Shown one piece after another: positions 36,361 to 43,794 of a DNA stretch of 48,388 bases (its first letter is position 1; every line of letters begins with the position of its first letter). Location of the stretch: NCBI GenBank assembly GCA_016213265.1, contig JACRBA010000151.1, positions 1-48,388 of the forward strand, given 5' to 3'. The notes below the pieces were generated by a model, which made no database searches, was not told the origin of the DNA, and saw only the letters and a list, made by a program, of their open reading frames with translations. This stretch comes from Burkholderiales bacterium. GTDB lineage: Bacteria; Pseudomonadota; Gammaproteobacteria; Burkholderiales; Burkholderiaceae_C. Position numbers and translations under genes: made by a program.

Positions 36361-36374
36361 GCCGCCCGGCTCAG
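36357..36374. terminator. Inverted repeat containing both stop codons of convergent genes
   Basis: CTGAGCC (36357-36363) and GGCTCAG (36368-36374) pair perfectly with a GCCC loop. The left arm holds the stop of the Mpo1-like gene and the right arm the complement of the tdh stop. Confidence 0.6.
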
Positions 36375-37321
36375 CCGAGCAGCGGCGCCAGGTTCCTGAG
36401 CATGTCGCGCACCATGGCGCGCAAGTCGTACTCGAGCTGCCAGCCCCAGTCGGTGCGGGCGGCGGTGTCGTCGATGGAGCGCGGCCAGGAGTCGGCGATC
36501 GCCTGGCGGAAGTCCGGCGCGTAGTCGATCTGGAAGCCCGGCAGCTCCTCGGCGATGGCCTGGGCGATCTGGGCGGGCGTGAAGCTCACGCCGGCCAGGT
36601 TGTAGCCGTGGCGCTCGCGGATCGCCTCGGCCGGCGCGTCCATCAGCTCCAGCGTGGCGCGAATGGCGTCGGGCATGTACATCATCGGCAGCGCCGACTC
36701 CGCGCCCAGGAAGCTGGTGTAGCGGCGCTCCTTCAGGGCGGCGTGGAAGATCTCCACCGCGTAGTCGGTGGTGCCGCCGCCCGGAGGCGTCTTCCAGCTG
36801 ATGAGCCCGGGGTAGCGGATGGACCGCACGTCCACGCCGTGCATGCGGTGGTACCAGGCGCACCAGCCTTCGCCGGCCAGCTTGGAGATGCCGTACACCG
36901 TGGTGGGCTCCATCACCGTCTTCTGCGGCGTGGCGTCTCGCGGCGTGGTGGGGCCGAAGGCCGCGATGGAGCTGGGCCAGAACACCTTGTCCAGCCGGTG
37001 CGTGCGGGCCAGCTCCAGCACATTGAGCAGGCCCTTCATGTTCAGGTCCCAGGCCCACATCGGGTGCTGCTCGCCCCGCGCCGACAGGGCCGCCGCCAGG
37101 TGATAGACCTGCGTGATGCCGTGGCGCTCGGCCGCGGCCGTGAGCGCCGCGGCGTCGGTCACGTCCAGCGCCTCGTGCGCCAGCCCCGCGACGCGCCCCT
37201 TGGGCGACAGGTCGCTCGTCACCACAGCGGTCTGGCCATGCCGGCGCGCCAGCTCCTCGGCCAGCTCGGTGCCGATCTGGCCGTTGGCGCCGATGATCAG
37301 GATCTTGGGCGTGCCGCTCAT
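36371..37321 (-). CDS. tdh: L-threonine 3-dehydrogenase, short-chain (SDR) type
   Basis: This 316-residue NAD-dependent enzyme of the extended SDR family oxidises L-threonine to 2-amino-3-ketobutyrate. The nucleotide motif is GANGQIG (11-17). The active site has Tyr143 and Lys147 in VYGISK, with serines in [10 protein letters not shown] upstream. [20 protein letters not shown] is characteristic of SDR-type threonine dehydrogenases, which replace the zinc-dependent Tdh of E. coli. The gene overlaps kbl by four bases (ATGA at 37318-37321), so the unstable product is passed straight to glycine C-acetyltransferase. Confidence 0.93.
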   Translation of the reverse strand: MSGTPKILIIGANGQIGTELAEELARRHGQTAVVTSDLSPKGRVAGLAHEALDVTDAAALTAAAERHGITQVYHLAAALSARGEQHPMWAWDLNMKGLLNVLELARTHRLDKVFWPSSIAAFGPTTPRDATPQKTVMEPTTVYGISKLAGEGWCAWYHRMHGVDVRSIRYPGLISWKTPPGGGTTDYAVEIFHAALKERRYTSFLGAESALPMMYMPDAIRATLELMDAPAEAIRERHGYNLAGVSFTPAQIAQAIAEELPGFQIDYAPDFRQAIADSWPRSIDDTAARTDWGWQLEYDLRAMVRDMLRNLAPLLG

Positions 37322-38532
37322 TGCGCCGCCCCCTTCACCAGGCCCAGCTCCTGGCCTGCCTGGCGGAACGCCGCCACGGCACGCTCCAGGTCGGCACGCT
37401 CATGCGCCGCGCTGAGCTGCACGCGGATGCGTGCCTGGCCCTTGGGCACCACCGGGAAGAAGAAGCCCACGACGTAGACGCCCAGCTCCAGCAGGCGGGC
37501 GGCGAGCTGCTGGGCCTTGACCGCGTCGTACACCATGATGGGCACGATGGGGTGGTCGCCGGGCTTGATCTCGAAGCCGGCGTCGCGGATGGCCTGCCGG
37601 AAGTAGCGGGTGTTCGCGTCCAGCTTGTCGCGCAGGGTAGTGGAGCCCTCGAGCAGGTCGAGCACGGCGATCGACGCCCCCACGATGGCCGGCGCCACGG
37701 TGTTCGAGAACAGGTACGGCCGCGAGCGCTGGCGCAGCAGGTCCACCACCTCCTGGCGGGCGGCGGTGAAGCCGCCCGAGGCGCCACCGAGCGCCTTGCC
37801 CAGCGTGCCCGTGATGATGTCGATCTTGCCGAACACGCCGCGGTACTCCGGCGTGCCACGGCCGGTGGCACCCAGGAAGCCGCTGGCGTGGCATTCGTCG
37901 ATGCCCAGCAGCGCGCCGTAGCGGTCGCACAGGGCACGGATCTCGTCCAGGCGCGCGATGGTGCCGTCCATCGAGAACACGCCGTCGGTGAACACCAGTG
38001 TGAAGCGGGCGCCCTTCTCGTTCGCCTCCTTCAGGCAGCGCTCCAGGTCCGCCAGGTCGTTGTGCTTGTAGCGCCAGCGCTGCGCCTTGCACAGGCGGAT
38101 GCCGTCGATGATGGACGCGTGGTTGAGCTCGTCGCTGATGATGGCGTCCGCCTCGCCCAGCAGCGGCTCGAACAGGCCGCCGTTGGCGTCGAACGCAGCG
38201 GCGTAGAGGATGGCGTCGTCGGTGCCCACGAAGCGCGCGATGCGCTGCTCCAGCGTCTTGTGGATGTCCTGCGTGCCGCAGATGAAGCGCACGGAGCTCA
38301 GGCCGTAGCCGTGCGTGCGCAGCGCGTCATGGGCCGCCTCCACCACCGCGGGGTGGCTGGACAGGCCCAGGTAGTTGTTGGCGCACAGGTTGATCACCTC
38401 GCGCCCGTCGGTGGTGCGCACATGCGCGCCCTGCGGCGTGGCGATGACGCGCTCGGTCTTGTACAGGCCCGCCTCGCGGATGCCTTGCAGCTCGGCGCGC
38501 AGGTGGGCGTAGAAGTCTTCGGTGCTGGCCAT
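37318..38532 (-). CDS. kbl: Glycine C-acetyltransferase (2-amino-3-ketobutyrate CoA ligase)
   Basis: This 404-residue PLP enzyme of the alpha-oxoamine synthase family cleaves 2-amino-3-ketobutyrate with CoA to glycine and acetyl-CoA. Motifs include [14 protein letters not shown] (48-61), [44 protein letters not shown] (211-221) and the PLP lysine Lys246 in [10 protein letters not shown]. It is the first gene of the kbl-tdh operon for threonine breakdown to glycine, which could feed the glycine cleavage system and SdaA encoded elsewhere in the window. Its upstream region is shared with an XRE-cupin regulator and holds overlapping repeat elements. Confidence 0.97.
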   Translation of the reverse strand: MASTEDFYAHLRAELQGIREAGLYKTERVIATPQGAHVRTTDGREVINLCANNYLGLSSHPAVVEAAHDALRTHGYGLSSVRFICGTQDIHKTLEQRIARFVGTDDAILYAAAFDANGGLFEPLLGEADAIISDELNHASIIDGIRLCKAQRWRYKHNDLADLERCLKEANEKGARFTLVFTDGVFSMDGTIARLDEIRALCDRYGALLGIDECHASGFLGATGRGTPEYRGVFGKIDIITGTLGKALGGASGGFTAARQEVVDLLRQRSRPYLFSNTVAPAIVGASIAVLDLLEGSTTLRDKLDANTRYFRQAIRDAGFEIKPGDHPIVPIMVYDAVKAQQLAARLLELGVYVVGFFFPVVPKGQARIRVQLSAAHERADLERAVAAFRQAGQELGLVKGAAQ

Positions 38533-38561
38533 GGTGTCCTCGGTGCAGCTGGGGCAGAATC

Positions 38562-38607
38562 CGTTCGATGCGTTCGATCGATGTGGTGTTTGTTCGTTAT
38601 ATCGAAC
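38562..38607. promoter_or_regulatory. Divergent kbl / XRE-cupin operator with GTTCG half-sites
   Basis: CGTTCGAT occurs twice at 9-base spacing (38562-38569 and 38571-38578), and TCGATCGA (38574-38581) is a perfect palindrome. GTTCGTTATATCGAAC (38592-38607) is an inverted repeat with five-base arms. The AT-rich centre could serve as -10 in both directions: TATAAC leftward for kbl, and TTATAT rightward with TTCGAT 18 bases upstream as -35. A repressor bound here would cover both promoters. The promoter assignment is a guess from spacing. Confidence 0.5.
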
Positions 38608-38662
38608 TGGCGTGCAGTATCTTAAACACTGCGCGCCGGGTCAAGAGGCGGGAGTGCCGCGC

Positions 38663-39238
38663 ATGAGCCGGCCGGTGCCCGAGCCGCCGCGCGTCGGCGA
38701 AACGCTCGCCGCCTTGCGGCAGGAGCGCAGCATGTCGCTGGACGAGCTCTCGCGTCAGGCGGGCGTGTCCAAATCCATGCTGTCGCAGATCGAACGCAAC
38801 CAGGCCAACCCCACCGTGGCCGTGGTGTGGCGGCTGTCCAATGCGCTCGGTGTGCCGATGGCGCAGCTGCTCGAAGGCGCCCCGCGGCCCGCGCCGCCGC
38901 CGATTGCCACGGTGGCGTCGCATGCCACCCCCTCCCTGCGCACGCCGGACGGTCTGGGCGAGCTGCGCATCCTGGGCCCCATCGAGCTGGCGGGCCAGTT
39001 CGAGTGGTACGAGCTCAGCCTGCAGCCCGGCGGGGCGCTGGAATCACAGGCGCACGAGCCGGGCTCGCGGGAGCACCTGAGCGTGCTGTCCGGGTGCCTG
39101 CAGGTGCAGGCGGCCGATGCCGCCACCACCTTGCAGCCGGGAGAGACCGCGCGGTACGCGGTGGACCAGCCGCACGCCATCCGCAACCCCGGCAGCGCGC
39201 CTGCCGTGGGCCTGCTCGTCGTCGTGCACCCGGCCTGA
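38663..39238 (+). CDS. XRE-family transcriptional regulator with C-terminal cupin
   Basis: This 191-residue regulator has a helix-turn-helix domain at about 12-68 (RVGETLAALRQERSMSLDEL, GVSKSMLSQIERNQANPTV) and a cupin at about 115-190 (GALESQAHEPGSREHLSVLS, LQPGETARYAVDQPHAIRN). Relatives regulate amino-acid or polyamine catabolism, with the cupin binding the effector. The ATG at 38663 follows GGGAG at a good distance; the longer open frame to 38522 overlaps the promoter region. It diverges from kbl-tdh, so it probably controls threonine catabolism and itself. The stop is inside a 14-base palindrome shared with the convergent YihY gene. Confidence 0.92.
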   Translation: MSRPVPEPPRVGETLAALRQERSMSLDELSRQAGVSKSMLSQIERNQANPTVAVVWRLSNALGVPMAQLLEGAPRPAPPPIATVASHATPSLRTPDGLGELRILGPIELAGQFEWYELSLQPGGALESQAHEPGSREHLSVLSGCLQVQAADAATTLQPGETARYAVDQPHAIRNPGSAPAVGLLVVVHPA

Positions 39239-39245
39239 TCAGGCC
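39232..39245. other. 14-base palindrome carrying both stop codons of convergent genes
   Basis: GGCCTGATCAGGCC is a perfect palindrome. TGA at 39236-39238 ends the regulator and TCA at 39239-39241 is the stop of the minus-strand YihY-family gene. Confidence 0.92.
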
Positions 39246-40471
39246 AGCACGTCAGCCAGCGTCAGCCGGTCGATTCCCGTGCGTGCCCGGAACGCCGCCA
39301 CGCGCGCATCCGGCGGCAGCAGCAGTTCGTCCACCAGGGCTGCCGCCGGCGTGAGCGCGGGGTCGCACAGCAGCACGTAGCGCTGAGCGCCCTCCTCGTC
39401 CAGGCGGGCCAGCCAGTCCTTTTGCGTCAGGGCCTCGAGAATGGGCTCGATCTGCAGCGGATCCACGCGCAGCTGGGCCGCGATCGCCAGCGGCTCCGCG
39501 CCGCGCTGCGTGCTGTGTCGCGCCGCGGCCAGCACGCGCAACACCCCCAGCGCCAGCACGAACCGGTGACCCGGCGTGTCCAGCTGCCGCACGGCACGCA
39601 TCTGCAGGCTGGGCGCATAGGCGGCGATCACGGCGCCCATCAGCACGATGACCCAGCCGGTGTACATCCACAGCAGGAAGATGGGCGCCGTGGCGAAGGC
39701 GCCATAGACCGCCGAGAAACCGCCGATCGAGCCCACATACCAGCCCAGCACGCGCTTGGCCACCTCGAAGCCCACCGCCACGAACAGCGCGCCGGCCGTG
39801 GCGTGGCGCCAGCGCACGTGGCAGTTGGGCACGTAGTAGAACAGGCCGGCCATGGTGGCGGCGAGCAGGCCGAACTCGATCACATCGAACAGGAAGCGCA
39901 GCCCCCCGGGCAGCGCGCCCACCAGCCCCTTGGACGCCGACAAGGCATAGCTCGTGAGGCTGAGGCTGACCCCCAGCACCAGCGGCCCGAGGGTGATCGC
40001 GGCCCAGTAGACGAGCACACGCTGTGCGAGCGGGCGCGGCTCGCGCACGCGCCAGATCGCGTTGAGCGTGCGGTCGATGGTCATCATCAGCGCCAGGGCG
40101 CTCACCACCAGGGCCACCAGGCCGGCGCCCCCGAGCTTGTGCGCCTTGCTGGAGAACTGGTTGAGCGCCGCCATCACGGGCTTGGCGATGCCGTCCGGCA
40201 CCAGGCTCTGCAGGAAGTAGCGCTGCAACGCGTCCTGGAAGCTCGAGAACATCGGGAACGCGGTGAACAGCGCCAGCGCCACCGTCAGCAGCGGCACGAG
40301 TGCGATCAGCGTGGTGAAGGTCAGGCTGCCGGCCGTCTGGCCCAGGCGGTCCTCGCGGAAGCGCTGCCGCAGCGTCTGCAGCGTATCGAACCAGGGCCAA
40401 TGGCGCAGGGCGTCCAGCGCGTCGGCGGCCATGCGTTGCCAGCCGTGGCGCCAGGCATGCGGGAGAATCAT
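39239..40471 (-). CDS. YihY/virulence factor BrkB family membrane protein
   Basis: This 410-residue inner-membrane protein has about six membrane segments between residues 40 and 290. The family core is visible: TAGSLTFTTLIALVPLLTV, LNAIWRVREPRPLAQRVLVY, FYYVPNCHVRWRHATAGAL and YGAFATAPIFLLWMYTGWVI. The C-terminal 120 residues are soluble and look like a winged-helix fold (GAEPLAIAAQLRVDPLQIEP). It was once annotated as ribonuclease BN in error; the real role is unknown, possibly transport. The ATG at 40471 fits the family start. It diverges from DUF2069 with only seven bases between start codons. Confidence 0.9.
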   Translation of the reverse strand: MILPHAWRHGWQRMAADALDALRHWPWFDTLQTLRQRFREDRLGQTAGSLTFTTLIALVPLLTVALALFTAFPMFSSFQDALQRYFLQSLVPDGIAKPVMAALNQFSSKAHKLGGAGLVALVVSALALMMTIDRTLNAIWRVREPRPLAQRVLVYWAAITLGPLVLGVSLSLTSYALSASKGLVGALPGGLRFLFDVIEFGLLAATMAGLFYYVPNCHVRWRHATAGALFVAVGFEVAKRVLGWYVGSIGGFSAVYGAFATAPIFLLWMYTGWVIVLMGAVIAAYAPSLQMRAVRQLDTPGHRFVLALGVLRVLAAARHSTQRGAEPLAIAAQLRVDPLQIEPILEALTQKDWLARLDEEGAQRYVLLCDPALTPAAALVDELLLPPDARVAAFRARTGIDRLTLADVLA

Positions 40472-40478
40472 GGCGCCT

Positions 40479-40901
40479 ATGATGCCATCCGACCCCGCGC
40501 GGCCCGCCCCGCCGACCCGCGTCCTGCCGCCCGACGGCCCCACGCGACTCACCCGCCTGCTCGCCATCGGCCTGCTGCTCGCCCTGGTGGCCCACGGGCT
40601 GGCATGGGAGCTCTGGTGGGCGCCCACGGGCCGCGGCACGCTGGCCATCAAGGTGCTGCCACTGCTGGCCGCCCTGCCCGGCCTGTGGCGCTGGCGCATG
40701 TACACCTACCGCTGGCTGAGCCTGCTGGTCTGGCTGTACGTGGCCGAGGGTCTGGTGCGCCTGGGCGGCGACTCCTCGCTGTCGGCCCGGCTGGCAGCGC
40801 TGCAGGCGCTGCTGGCGATGGCCCTTTTCGCCGCCTGCGCGGCCCATGTCCGCTGGCGGCTGCGCCGTGCGGCAGCATCTTCCAACCCTTCGCCGCACTG
40901 A
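40479..40901 (+). CDS. DUF2069 membrane protein
   Basis: This 140-residue small inner-membrane protein has about four hydrophobic segments (LLAIGLLLALVAHGLAWELW, LPLLAALPGLWRWRMYTY, LSLLVWLYVAEGLVRLGG and ALQALLAMALFAACAAHVRW). The central WRMYTYRWLSLLVWLYVAEG region is the family signature. Its function is unknown. Start codons at 40470, 40479 and 40482 are in frame; 40479 was chosen. GGGAGA at 40461-40466 lies upstream. The FAD dehydrogenase gene begins three bases after its stop. Confidence 0.87.
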   Translation: MMPSDPARPAPPTRVLPPDGPTRLTRLLAIGLLLALVAHGLAWELWWAPTGRGTLAIKVLPLLAALPGLWRWRMYTYRWLSLLVWLYVAEGLVRLGGDSSLSARLAALQALLAMALFAACAAHVRWRLRRAAASSNPSPH

Positions 40902-40904
40902 CCC

Positions 40905-42305
40905 ATGGACCTCCTACACACACTGCGCCGTCTGGTGGGCGACGCCCATGTCCTGCAGGGCGACGGGCTGGAAGCCTATGAGGTGGATTGGCGCAAGCGC
41001 TACCGTGGCCGCAGCCTGGCCGTCGTGCGGCCCGGGAACACGCAGGAGGTGGCTGCCGTGGTGCGGGCCTGTGTCGAGCACGGTGCACCCATCGTCCCGC
41101 AGGGGGGCAACACCGGCCTGGTGGGTGGTGGCGTGCCCGATGCCAGCGGCCGGCAGGTGCTGCTGCACCTTGGCCGGCTGAACGCCATCCGCGCCGTCGA
41201 CGCCGACAACCTCACGCTCACGGCGGAGGCCGGTTGCGTGCTGCAGGTGGTGCAGCAGGCAGCGGCCGAACGCGGCCTGCTGTTCCCGCTGAGCCTGGCC
41301 GCCGAAGGCAGCTGCAGCATCGGCGGCAACCTGGCCACCAACGCCGGTGGCACCCAGGTGCTGCGCTACGGCAACGCCCGCGACCTGTGCCTGGGCCTCG
41401 AAGTCGTCACCCCGCAGGGCGAGGTGTGGGAGGGCCTGCATGGCCTGCGCAAGAACAACACGGGCTACGACCTGCGCGACCTGTACATCGGCAGCGAGGG
41501 CACGCTGGGCGTCATCACTGCGGCCACACTGAAGCTCTTCCCGCGCCCGCAGGCCGTCGTGACCGCCCTGGCCGCCTGCCCCGACGTGGATGCCGCCGTG
41601 GCGCTGCTGAACCGGGCCCGCGCCCGCCTCGGCGCCGGGCTCACCGGCTTCGAGCTGATGGAGCGCTTCGCGCTGTCGCTCGTGGAGAAACATTACCCGC
41701 AGTTGCCCCGGCCCCTGCCCGCCGCCCCGTGGACCGTGCTGCTGGAGCTGGCAGGCACGGAAGACGAAGCCACCGAACGCAACCGCCTGGAAGGCCTGCT
41801 CGGCTCAGCCCTGGAAGACGGCCTGGTGGATGACGCGGTGGTGGCCGAGAGCATCGCCCAGTCGCGGGCCCTGTGGCATGTGCGCGAGTCCATTCCGCTG
41901 GCCCAGAGCGAGGAAGGGCTCAACATCAAGCACGACATCTCCCTGCCCGTGTCGGCCATTCCCGGCTTCGTGGCGGCCATGCCCGCGTGCATCGAGCACG
42001 CCGCGCCCGGCGCGCGCGTGGTGTGCTTCGGCCACCTGGGGGACGGCAACCTGCACTACAACGTCCAGGCACCGGAAGGGGTGGCCGCCGCGCCCTTCCT
42101 GGCCGCCCACGAGACCCGCATCAATGCGCTGGTGTACGACGAGGTGCAGCGGCTGGCTGGGTCCATCTCGGCCGAGCACGGCATCGGCCAGCTCAAGCGT
42201 GAAGACCTGCAGGCGCGCGGCCATGCAGTGGGGCTGGGCGTGATGCGCGCCATCAAGGCGGCCCTGGATCCGGCCGGGCTGATGAACCCGGGCCGGGTGG
42301 TCTGA
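40905..42305 (+). CDS. FAD-binding D-2-hydroxyacid dehydrogenase (D-2-hydroxyglutarate/D-lactate dehydrogenase family)
   Basis: This 466-residue flavoenzyme of the VAO/PCMH family has the FAD phosphate loop VPQGGNTGLVGG (64-75), GGNLATNAGGTQVLRYGNAR, and LRKNNTGYDLRDLYIGSEGT. The C-terminal FAD-oxidase domain carries the metal and substrate site HLGDGNLHYNV and SAEHGIGQLKR, and ends DPAGLMNPGRVV. Such enzymes oxidise D-2-hydroxyglutarate, D-lactate or related acids and pass electrons to a flavoprotein or quinone. D-2-hydroxyglutarate arises as a by-product of serine synthesis, but the substrate cannot be fixed from sequence. It sits three bases after DUF2069, likely in the same transcript. 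Confidence 0.9.
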   Translation: MDLLHTLRRLVGDAHVLQGDGLEAYEVDWRKRYRGRSLAVVRPGNTQEVAAVVRACVEHGAPIVPQGGNTGLVGGGVPDASGRQVLLHLGRLNAIRAVDADNLTLTAEAGCVLQVVQQAAAERGLLFPLSLAAEGSCSIGGNLATNAGGTQVLRYGNARDLCLGLEVVTPQGEVWEGLHGLRKNNTGYDLRDLYIGSEGTLGVITAATLKLFPRPQAVVTALAACPDVDAAVALLNRARARLGAGLTGFELMERFALSLVEKHYPQLPRPLPAAPWTVLLELAGTEDEATERNRLEGLLGSALEDGLVDDAVVAESIAQSRALWHVRESIPLAQSEEGLNIKHDISLPVSAIPGFVAAMPACIEHAAPGARVVCFGHLGDGNLHYNVQAPEGVAAAPFLAAHETRINALVYDEVQRLAGSISAEHGIGQLKREDLQARGHAVGLGVMRAIKAALDPAGLMNPGRVV

Positions 42306-42355
42306 CGCCCACTGGCGCACGCGAGGCCAAGCCCCTGCCCGGCGGGGCCGGCGTC
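42304..42355. terminator. Nested inverted repeat between convergent genes
   Basis: An outer stem GACGCC (42304-42309)/GGCGTC (42350-42355) encloses an inner stem GCCCC (42331-42335)/GGGGC (42344-42348). It fills the 50-base gap between the FAD dehydrogenase and DUF1178 genes and could end both transcripts. Confidence 0.4.
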
Positions 42356-42835
42356 TCAGTGCGCCGGCCCGTCCAGGCCAGGCGGCACGGGCAAGGCCAC
42401 GGTCTCGATGCCCTCGTCCGCGAGGGCGGCGCGCTCCTCCGGCGTGGCCTGCCCGCGGATACCGCGCTGGGCCGTCTCGCCATAGTGGATGCGGCGTGCC
42501 TCCTCCGCAAACCGGGGGCCGACGTCCTCGGTGCGCGAGATGACATGCCGCACCGCCTCGAGCCACAGCTGCTGCATGGCCACCGCGGCCGGCACGGCAT
42601 CCTTCGCGGGGGCCTGCGCGGCCGGTGGCGCCTCGCGTGTCTCCCGTGCCTCCCGTGCCTCCGGTGCCGCGCCCAGGTTGAGCCGCGGCGCACTCGGCAG
42701 CCGGGTCACGGCCGTGTCGCCACACAGGGGGCAGGCGACCAGCTGGCGCTCCTCCTGGCTGAGGAAATCCGCCTCGGACGCGAACCAGCCCTCGAAGGCA
42801 TGGCCATGGGCGCAGCGCAGATCGATGACCTTCAT
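42356..42835 (-). CDS. DUF1178 family protein with a zinc-ribbon-like N-terminus
   Basis: This 159-residue protein starts MKVIDLRCAHGHAFEGWF and has CPLCGD at 35-40. With Cys8, Cys35 and Cys38 plus nearby histidines, it resembles a zinc ribbon. A low-complexity linker rich in EAR/ETR and Ala/Pro follows (about 57-80). It is encoded by four imperfect 9-base repeats (42631-42666). The C-terminal half with AMQQLWLEAVRHVISRTEDVG and GPRFAEEARRIHYGE is the conserved family block. Function unknown. It is the last gene of a string that begins with nuo genes. Confidence 0.88.
   Translation of the reverse strand: MKVIDLRCAHGHAFEGWFASEADFLSQEERQLVACPLCGDTAVTRLPSAPRLNLGAAPEAREARETREAPPAAQAPAKDAVPAAVAMQQLWLEAVRHVISRTEDVGPRFAEEARRIHYGETAQRGIRGQATPEERAALADEGIETVALPVPPGLDGPAH
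42631..42666. repeat. Four imperfect 9-base repeats inside DUF1178
   Basis: The units CCTCGCGTG, TCTCCCGTG, CCTCCCGTG and CCTCCGGTG follow each other. On the minus strand they encode Glu-Ala-Arg or Glu-Thr-Arg triplets, so copy-number change would stay in frame. Confidence 0.8.
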
Positions 42836-42856
42836 GCCGTGCTTATCGGCGAAACG

Positions 42857-43474
42857 TCAATCCGCTGCAGGCTGCCAGCGCAAGTCCCACTGGCCAGACC
42901 GCCATTTCTGCAGCCAGAGCAGCCCGATGAGGGTCTTGGCATCGGTCAGTTCACCGCGGGCCGCGAGGTTGTCGAGTTCGGCCTCGGAGACGGCCATCAC
43001 GTCGATGTGTTCGCCATGGTCCAGGTGCCGCTCGCCCAGGCGCAGACCGCGGGCGAACCAGATCTCGATGAACTCGCTGGAATACGCCGACGCGTTGTGC
43101 AGCCGGCCTGCGCACGCCCATTCGCTGGCGCGGTAGCCGGTCTCTTCGATGAGTTCCCGGCTGGCCGTGAGGGCCGTCGGCTCGCCCGGATCGATCTTGC
43201 CGGCCGGGAACTCCAGCAACACCTGCCCCAGGGGATAGCGGTACTGCCGTTCCATCACGAGCCGCCCATCGTCGAGCAGGGGCACGATCACCACCGCGCC
43301 GGGGTGCACGATGTACTCGCGCGTGGCGGTGTCGCCGGTGGGCAGCCGCACGGTGTCGCGCCGCACGTCCAGGAAGTTGCCGCGCAGCAGCTGCTCGCGC
43401 GCCACGGGCGTCTCGGCCAGGTGCGCGTCGGCCTCGGCCGTGGCCGCGCCCGGCTCAGGCGCCCGACCGCTCAC
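42857..43474 (-). CDS. Nudix hydrolase (ADP-ribose pyrophosphatase type)
   Basis: This 205-residue enzyme hydrolyses nucleoside diphosphates linked to another moiety, most likely ADP-ribose. The Nudix box G-x5-E-x7-RE-x2-EE-x-G runs from Gly92 to Gly113 (GKIDPGEPT through SRELIEETGY), with all metal-binding glutamates present. ERQYRYPLGQVLLEFPAG before the box is typical of the ADP-ribose group. Its start overlaps DUF2818 by 20 bases, which suggests translational coupling. DUF1178 follows after 21 bases. Confidence 0.92.
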   Translation of the reverse strand: MSGRAPEPGAATAEADAHLAETPVAREQLLRGNFLDVRRDTVRLPTGDTATREYIVHPGAVVIVPLLDDGRLVMERQYRYPLGQVLLEFPAGKIDPGEPTALTASRELIEETGYRASEWACAGRLHNASAYSSEFIEIWFARGLRLGERHLDHGEHIDVMAVSEAELDNLAARGELTDAKTLIGLLWLQKWRSGQWDLRWQPAAD

Positions 43475-43778
43475 GGGGCCCTTGGCGGCGCAGATAGCGC
43501 CACACGAACCCCGGCGAGGCCAGGGTCAGGAACAGGCACAGGCCGGCAGCGTAGAACTCCCAGCCCTGGGGGGAGCGCTGGCCCAGGGCACTCTCGAGGC
43601 CCACGCCCACGCCCCACGTCATCAGTGCATAGGCCAGCAGCTCCAGCAGACGCCACGCCACGCCCTTGGCCTCGCCGGGGCGAGGCCCGACGAGGAAGAG
43701 GCGTTCGTTGACGAACGGCAGGTTGGCCGCCACGACAGCCACCAGCAACACCCACCAGACGGCGGCCCCTTGGGTCAT
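43455..43778 (-). CDS. DUF2818 membrane protein
   Basis: This 107-residue protein has three hydrophobic segments (AAVWWVLLVAVVAANLPFVN, ELLAYALMTWGVGVGLES and GLCLFLTLASPGFVWRYL). The central NERLFLVGPRPGEAKGVAWRLLE region is conserved. It lies 16 bases after nuoN, the usual position of this family in Burkholderiales, which suggests a role linked to complex I assembly or the membrane around it. That role is inference. Confidence 0.9.
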   Translation of the reverse strand: MTQGAAVWWVLLVAVVAANLPFVNERLFLVGPRPGEAKGVAWRLLELLAYALMTWGVGVGLESALGQRSPQGWEFYAAGLCLFLTLASPGFVWRYLRRQGPRERSGA

Positions 43779-43794
43779 GGGCGGATCACGCGGG

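Noticed and set aside
42631..42666. CRISPR-like short repeats
   Set aside because: The units are nine bases, contiguous and inside a coding region; there are no spacers and no cas genes.
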